A program made the position numbers and the translations under genes. Shown one piece after another: positions 32,966 through 36,881 of a stretch of 36,881 nucleotides of DNA. Source of the DNA: Marilutibacter chinensis. Lineage in GTDB: Bacteria; Pseudomonadota; Gammaproteobacteria; Xanthomonadales; Xanthomonadaceae. The DNA is taken from the NCBI RefSeq assembly GCF_021725675.1, contig NZ_JAKJPO010000024.1, positions 1 through 36,881 of the forward strand. The letters run 5' to 3'. Each line of letters opens with the position of its first letter. The first letter of the stretch is position 1. The notes below the pieces were generated by a model. That model worked only from the letters and a program-made list of their open reading frames with translations, had not been told where the DNA came from and searched no databases.

Positions 32966-33145
32966 ATACGGCGTCGCGGCAGGCGCAGCCCTGGCGGCGC
33001 GCGTCCGGCATCCGGTGGCGCGAGGGCTGTGCCGGATGGCTCCGCGGGCATCGCCAATCCGCGGACAGGCACCCCGATATCGCGTATTGCTTCACCGGAG
33101 GCGGCGAGACATGTATTCACCGCCGGCAGCACGCTTCACAGGATC

Positions 33146-33212
33146 TGTAGAGCGGCGTAAGCCGCGAAGAAGTTTTCCCGAGAGAACCAATCGCGGCTCA
33201 CGCCGCTCCTAC
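33146..33212. repeat. Short palindromic repeat element, copy C
   Basis: TGTAG-AGCGGCGTAAGCCGCGA at the left and TCGCGGCTCACGCCGCTCCTAC at the right are inverted copies about 25 bases apart. It equals the right-hand module of copies A and B, without their left module. It lies in the 303-base interval between the cytochrome gene and the TonB receptor gene, which otherwise holds nothing recognisable. A transcript could fold into a long hairpin here and lower expression of the receptor relative to the operon. Confidence 0.8.
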
Positions 33213-33268
33213 CACCAGCAGGTCAATCGCAAGCACATCCACCGCAATCATCGAGTAGGGGAGTACTC

Positions 33269-35704
33269 ATGACCGTTCGCAAGCATCCCTTGAGCCTGCG
33301 CGTACGCCAGGCCCTGTTCGGCAGCCTCGCGGCCGGCGCCGCATCCGTGGCCTTCGCCGCGCCGCAGGACGACGGCGCAGGCACCGGTCCCGACGCGACC
33401 ACGCTCGACGCGATCACGGTCACCGCGCAGAGTCGCGAACAGGAGCTGCAGGACGTGCCGATCGCGCTGCAGGTGGTCAACGAACGGCTGCTCGACGACG
33501 TCGCCGCCGAGGACCTGGGCGACATCGACTCCTTCGTTCCCGGCCTGGTCGTCGACAGCCAGCAACCGACCCAGCCCAGCTTCCAGTTGCGCGGCATCAG
33601 CACCGACGACTTCGGCATCGGCACCGATCCGGCGGTCGGCGTCTACGTCGACGGCGTCTACGCCGGCCGTGGCGGTGGCGTGCTGCTGCCGTTCACCGAC
33701 GTCGAGCGGATCGAGGTGCTGAAGGGGCCGCAGGGCACCCTGTTCGGCCGCAACACCGCCGCCGGAGCGATCTCGATCATCACCCACCGTCCGGGGCCGG
33801 AGACCGAAGCGCGGGCCAGGCTGCGCCTGGCGGAGGACGGCAAGCAGTACCTGGAGGGCATGGCCAACATCCCGGTCGGCGAGCAGTCGGCGTTCCGCCT
33901 CAACGGCCTGTTCAACCACGCCGACGGCTGGCTGCAGGATGCGAACACCGGCGAGGACCTCGCGCCGGAGAACAACTGGGCGACGCGCGCCGCGTTCAGC
34001 ACCCGCCTGGGCGACAACACCACCGCCTGGATCAGCTGGGACCACGAGAGCCTGGACCAGCTGGGCCAGGCCACGATCGGGATCGTGCCGCTGCCGCCGG
34101 CACCGGGACTGATCCCGCTGCCGGTCGACGAGACCGCCTACCTGGACCCGCGCAGGACCCCGGCCACCGTCGACGCCGACGGCAACGAGGAGTCGCGGCG
34201 CTTCGACGGCGCGACCCTGATCGTCGATCACGCATTCGAGTGGGGCAACCTGACCTCGACCACCGCCTGGCACGACTACGACTCGGTCAACCGGGTCGAA
34301 GAGGACGGCACCGACCGCCGCTATCTCTATGTCGACTCGACCAACACCGAGAGCAACCGCAACTACTACCAGGAGTTCCGTTTCAGCGGCACCACCGGCG
34401 CGCTGGACTGGGTGGCGGGCGCCAGCTACTTCAAGGAGAGCGCCGACCAGACCAGCGAGGTCAATGCATACTCGGATTCGGTCGACACCATCGTGCGCAA
34501 TCTCGGGATGGCACCGACGCCGGATGGAACACTGTTCGGTTTCGTTACCCAGGTGATGCAGGCCAACGGCATTCCGCTCAGCCTGCTCGGCCACCAGTGG
34601 AACGAGAAGTTCGTCAACGATCTCGATACCAAGGCCTACGCGCTGTATGGCGACGTGATCTGGCATGTCAACGATCGCCTGAACCTGACCTTCGGTCTGC
34701 GCTACACCCGCGACGAGAAGGAGTTCAGCTGGTTCAACGATCTGCGCGATGCCCCCACGCTGGACGCGACCCTCGATCAGATGGAGGCCCTGGGCATCTT
34801 CGGCCTGCTTGGCCTGCCGCGCGAGGCCTTCGTCTTCGACATCGCCTTCATCGACCCGCCGGCGATGCTGAACAAGGGCGCGACGAACCGCGCGTCGAAG
34901 TCCTGGGACGATCTCAGCCCGCGCTTCGTCGTCGACTACCACTTCAGCGACGGGCTGATGGGCTTCGCCTCGTTGGCCAAGGGCTACAAGGCCGGCGGCT
35001 TCAACGCGCTGCAGATCGGCAGCGAGTTCGACAACGAGGACGTGTGGAACTTCGAGGCCGGCATCAAGCATGCGCTGCCGGACTACCGGCTGCAGTACAA
35101 CGCGTCGGCCTACTACTACGTCTACGCCAACCGCCAGGCGGTGCGCCTGGACAGCACCACCACGATCCCGCGCTTCGTCGTCGATACCTCCGACCTGGAG
35201 GCCTGGGGCGTGGACTTCGATGCGCGCTGGCAGGCGACCGATGCGCTGTCGTTCGACCTCAATGCCGCCTTCATCGATTCCACCTACAAGGACTACGTGA
35301 CCCCGGAGGGAATCGACGTCAGCGGCCAGGCCACCGGCACGCCGTACTGGTCGGTCGCCGGCGGCATGAGCTATCTCTGGCAACTGGACGACGCCGGCGA
35401 CCTGCGCCTGTCGCTGCGCCACGCCTATCGCGGCAGGACGCGCTGCAGCGATGAATCGCAGTCGCAGAACACCTGCGGGACGAGCCCGGCGCTGCAGCTG
35501 GGCGAGGCGCAGGAGCGCACCGACGTCCGCCTCGGCTGGACCTCGGCCAGCGGCCGCCTCGGCCTGGCGGTCTACGGCACCAACGTGTTCGACAACCAGT
35601 ACGTGACCGCCCTTGGCACCTACGGCAAGACCGTGCTCGGCACCGTCGGCGCACGGATGAGCCAGCCGCGCAGCTGGGGGCTGGAATTCAGCGTGAACTA
35701 CTGA
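33269..35704 (+). CDS. TonB-dependent outer-membrane receptor
   Basis: An 811-residue outer-membrane protein. A signal peptide (about 1-30, ending AFA) is followed by a TonB-box-like LDAITVTAQ near residue 45. The plug domain (about 60-165) includes LRGISTDDFGIGTDPAVGVYVDGVY-type sequence and VLKGPQGTLFGRNTAAGAIS. A 22-strand-type barrel ends in an aromatic residue (EFSVNY). AGGGGAG lies six bases before the ATG. Two cysteines near residue 735 (RCSDES...TCGT) could form a disulfide in an extracellular loop. Receptors of this plug type import iron complexes but also many organic ligands; nothing identifies the substrate. Lying after the beta-helix/cytochrome pair and the AraC regulator, it may bring in the compound they act on. 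It ends before a strong terminator. Confidence 0.93.
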   Translation: MTVRKHPLSLRVRQALFGSLAAGAASVAFAAPQDDGAGTGPDATTLDAITVTAQSREQELQDVPIALQVVNERLLDDVAAEDLGDIDSFVPGLVVDSQQPTQPSFQLRGISTDDFGIGTDPAVGVYVDGVYAGRGGGVLLPFTDVERIEVLKGPQGTLFGRNTAAGAISIITHRPGPETEARARLRLAEDGKQYLEGMANIPVGEQSAFRLNGLFNHADGWLQDANTGEDLAPENNWATRAAFSTRLGDNTTAWISWDHESLDQLGQATIGIVPLPPAPGLIPLPVDETAYLDPRRTPATVDADGNEESRRFDGATLIVDHAFEWGNLTSTTAWHDYDSVNRVEEDGTDRRYLYVDSTNTESNRNYYQEFRFSGTTGALDWVAGASYFKESADQTSEVNAYSDSVDTIVRNLGMAPTPDGTLFGFVTQVMQANGIPLSLLGHQWNEKFVNDLDTKAYALYGDVIWHVNDRLNLTFGLRYTRDEKEFSWFNDLRDAPTLDATLDQMEALGIFGLLGLPREAFVFDIAFIDPPAMLNKGATNRASKSWDDLSPRFVVDYHFSDGLMGFASLAKGYKAGGFNALQIGSEFDNEDVWNFEAGIKHALPDYRLQYNASAYYYVYANRQAVRLDSTTTIPRFVVDTSDLEAWGVDFDARWQATDALSFDLNAAFIDSTYKDYVTPEGIDVSGQATGTPYWSVAGGMSYLWQLDDAGDLRLSLRHAYRGRTRCSDESQSQNTCGTSPALQLGEAQERTDVRLGWTSASGRLGLAVYGTNVFDNQYVTALGTYGKTVLGTVGARMSQPRSWGLEFSVNY

Positions 35705-35777
35705 CGCAGACCTCTTGAACGGCGCGGCGGCGCCCGCGGTAACGGCGACCGCCGTTCGCACCACCGCTTGCTCCTTG

Positions 35778-35806
35778 CCCCGGCCCTCGTGCCGGGGTTT
35801 TTGTTT
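35778..35806 (+). terminator. Rho-independent terminator after the TonB receptor gene
   Basis: CCCCGGC (35778-35784) and GCCGGGG (35791-35797) form a perfect seven-pair stem with a six-base loop, followed by TTTTTGTTT. It is a classical strong terminator and separates the accessory block from recG. Confidence 0.85.
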
Positions 35807-35832
35807 GCGCGGGTTCCCGGCATGCTTGCGCG

Positions 35833-36881
35833 ATGCCGAAGTCCCGGGACGCCGTCGTCATCGACGCCCAGCAACCGCCATTGACCGCCCTGGCCGGAGT
35901 GGGTGCCAAGGTGGCCGAGAAGCTGGCCGTGCGCGGCATCGTCAATCTGCAGGACCTCTGGTTGCACCTGCCGCGCCAGTACGAGGATCGCACCACGATC
36001 GTTCCGCTCCGCGCGCTGGTGCCGGGCACCGCCGCCCAGGTCGAGGGCCGGGTCGAGGCGGTCGAGCGCGGTTTCCGCTACCGGCCGACACTGCGGGTGG
36101 CGATCGGCGACGACTCGCATGCGACCCTGGTGCTGCGCTTCTTCCACTTCCGGGCCGCCCAGGTCGCGCAGTTCCAGCCCGGTGCGCGGGTGCGTTGCTA
36201 CGGGACGCCGCGACCCGGTCAGCATGGCCTGGAGATCGTGCATCCGAGCTACCGGATCCTGCCCGAACACGCCGATGATGAACTGGGCGAGCGGCTGGAT
36301 CCCGTCTATCCCGCGATCGAAGGCATCGGTCCGGCGTCGCTGCGGCGGCTGATCGGACTGGCGCTGGACCGGTTGCCGGACGAGGCCAGTCTGGAACTGC
36401 TCCCGGCAGCGCTGCGCGACGAGCTGCGTCTGCCGTCGCTGCGCGAAGCGCTGCTGACCGTGCACCGGCCGCCAGCGGACGCCGACATCGGCGCGCTGCT
36501 GGCCGGCAACCATCCGGCGCAGCGGCGGCTGGTGCTGGAGGAACTGCTCGCCCACCACCTCAGCCTGCGCCGGCAACGGCTCGCGCAGCAGGCGCACGCC
36601 GCACCGGTGCTGAAGAAGACCGCGCTGGCCAGGCGCCTGCAGGCGGCACTGCCGTTCCGCCTCACCGGCGCGCAGCAACGGGTATTCGAACAGATCCGCC
36701 GCGACCTCGCCCAGCCGCGGCCGATGCTGCGCCTGGTCCAGGGCGACGTCGGTTCCGGCAAGACCGTGGTCGCCGCGCTGGCGGCGATGCTGGCGGTGGA
36801 TGCGGGCAGGCAGGCGGCATTGATGGCGCCGACCGAGCTGCTGGCCGAGCAGCATCTGAACAACCTGCGTGCGTGGCTGGA
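35833..36881 (+). CDS. recG: ATP-dependent DNA helicase RecG (N-terminal part; cut by window end)
   Basis: RecG remodels stalled replication forks and branches Holliday junctions. The frame opens at ATG 35833 and runs without a stop to the last base, giving 349 residues, about half of the usual 690-700. The wedge domain is present (LTALAGVGAKVAEKLAVRGI, LQDLWLHLPRQYEDRTT, GRVEAVERGFRYRPTL), followed by PVYPAIEGIGPASLRRLI and the helicase start PFRLTGAQQRVFEQI, LVQGDVGSGKTVVAALAA (Walker A), LMAPTELLAEQH. In E. coli recG follows gmk-rpoZ-spoT-trmH; here spoT-ridA and recG are separated by the AraC/beta-helix/cytochrome/TonB block. No clear ribosome binding site precedes the ATG. Confidence 0.96.
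   Translation, partial: MPKSRDAVVIDAQQPPLTALAGVGAKVAEKLAVRGIVNLQDLWLHLPRQYEDRTTIVPLRALVPGTAAQVEGRVEAVERGFRYRPTLRVAIGDDSHATLVLRFFHFRAAQVAQFQPGARVRCYGTPRPGQHGLEIVHPSYRILPEHADDELGERLDPVYPAIEGIGPASLRRLIGLALDRLPDEASLELLPAALRDELRLPSLREALLTVHRPPADADIGALLAGNHPAQRRLVLEELLAHHLSLRRQRLAQQAHAAPVLKKTALARRLQAALPFRLTGAQQRVFEQIRRDLAQPRPMLRLVQGDVGSGKTVVAALAAMLAVDAGRQAALMAPTELLAEQHLNNLRAWL

Noticed and set aside
32962..33150. Small 62-residue open frame whose ATG overlaps the cytochrome gene stop
   Set aside because: Start overlap could mean coupling, but the sequence is Arg/Trp/Gln-rich with no signal or domain, and it ends inside repeat copy C. Most likely a chance frame.
33248..35764. Minus-strand open frame of 838 codons opposite the TonB receptor gene
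   Set aside because: Shadow of the receptor gene; the translation is Gly/Val/Ala/Arg-rich with no family motifs.

Overview
The window is high-GC DNA that reads as chromosome of a gammaproteobacterium of the Xanthomonadaceae/Lysobacteraceae type (Lysobacter, Luteimonas or a relative). This rests on protein character and gene order: zapA-6S RNA-fau, rph//yicC and gmk-rpoZ-spoT-recG blocks, two GGDEF-EAL proteins, a DUF1631 protein coupled to a PilZ protein, and GTAGGAGCGGCG palindromic repeats. The assignment is inference, not a database result. No transposase, integrase, prophage gene, CRISPR array or tRNA was seen.

Layout. 1-93: the 3' end of a 5S rRNA and its terminator, so an rrn operon ends here. 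178-5197 (minus): a TIGR02449/ZapB-like coiled coil, zapA, 6S RNA (ssrS), fau, an EVE protein, rpiA, an SH3 protein and a Y-family DNA polymerase. 5313-9953 (minus): a 1546-residue beta-propeller/PAS/GGDEF/EAL protein that separates zapA from ygfB-pepP. 10129-12984 (plus): ygfB, a compound tandem repeat, pepP and a TerC protein. 13060-14388 (minus): pepQ. 14401-17112 (plus): a second membrane GGDEF-EAL protein. 17146-23616 (minus): rph, a VOC protein, rdgB, a repeat element, hemW, a gene-poor 0.5 kb, DUF1631 and PilZ. 23727-28896 (plus): yicC, gmk, rpoZ, spoT, ridA. 29140-35704: an accessory block of an AraC regulator (minus), a beta-helix lipoprotein, a diheme cytochrome lipoprotein and a TonB-dependent receptor (all plus). 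35833 to the end: recG, cut by the window edge.

How the parts work together. Most genes are housekeeping: division (zapA), RNA polymerase control (6S RNA, omega), (p)ppGpp (spoT), nucleotide supply and clean-up (gmk, rdgB), RNA processing (rph, yicC), folate and pentose metabolism (fau, rpiA), proline-peptide turnover (pepP, pepQ), and haem and radical-SAM chemistry (hemW). Cyclic-di-GMP is a second theme, with two GGDEF-EAL proteins and a PilZ protein.

The most interesting region is the block between ridA and recG, which interrupts the otherwise conserved gmk-rpoZ-spoT-recG neighbourhood. An AraC-type regulator faces a pair of exported proteins that I recognise as the TIGR03805 (beta-helix) and TIGR03806 (SO2930-type diheme cytochrome) families, a recurring two-gene pair of unknown function. 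A TonB-dependent receptor follows. The proteins would sit at or near the outer membrane and look like an inducible uptake and redox module. Palindromic repeats lie at its left edge and inside it. Also notable are a G-rich microsatellite directly upstream of pepP, a repeat end that appears to supply a -10 box for hemW, and three genes whose -10 boxes sit exactly where leaderless transcripts would start.
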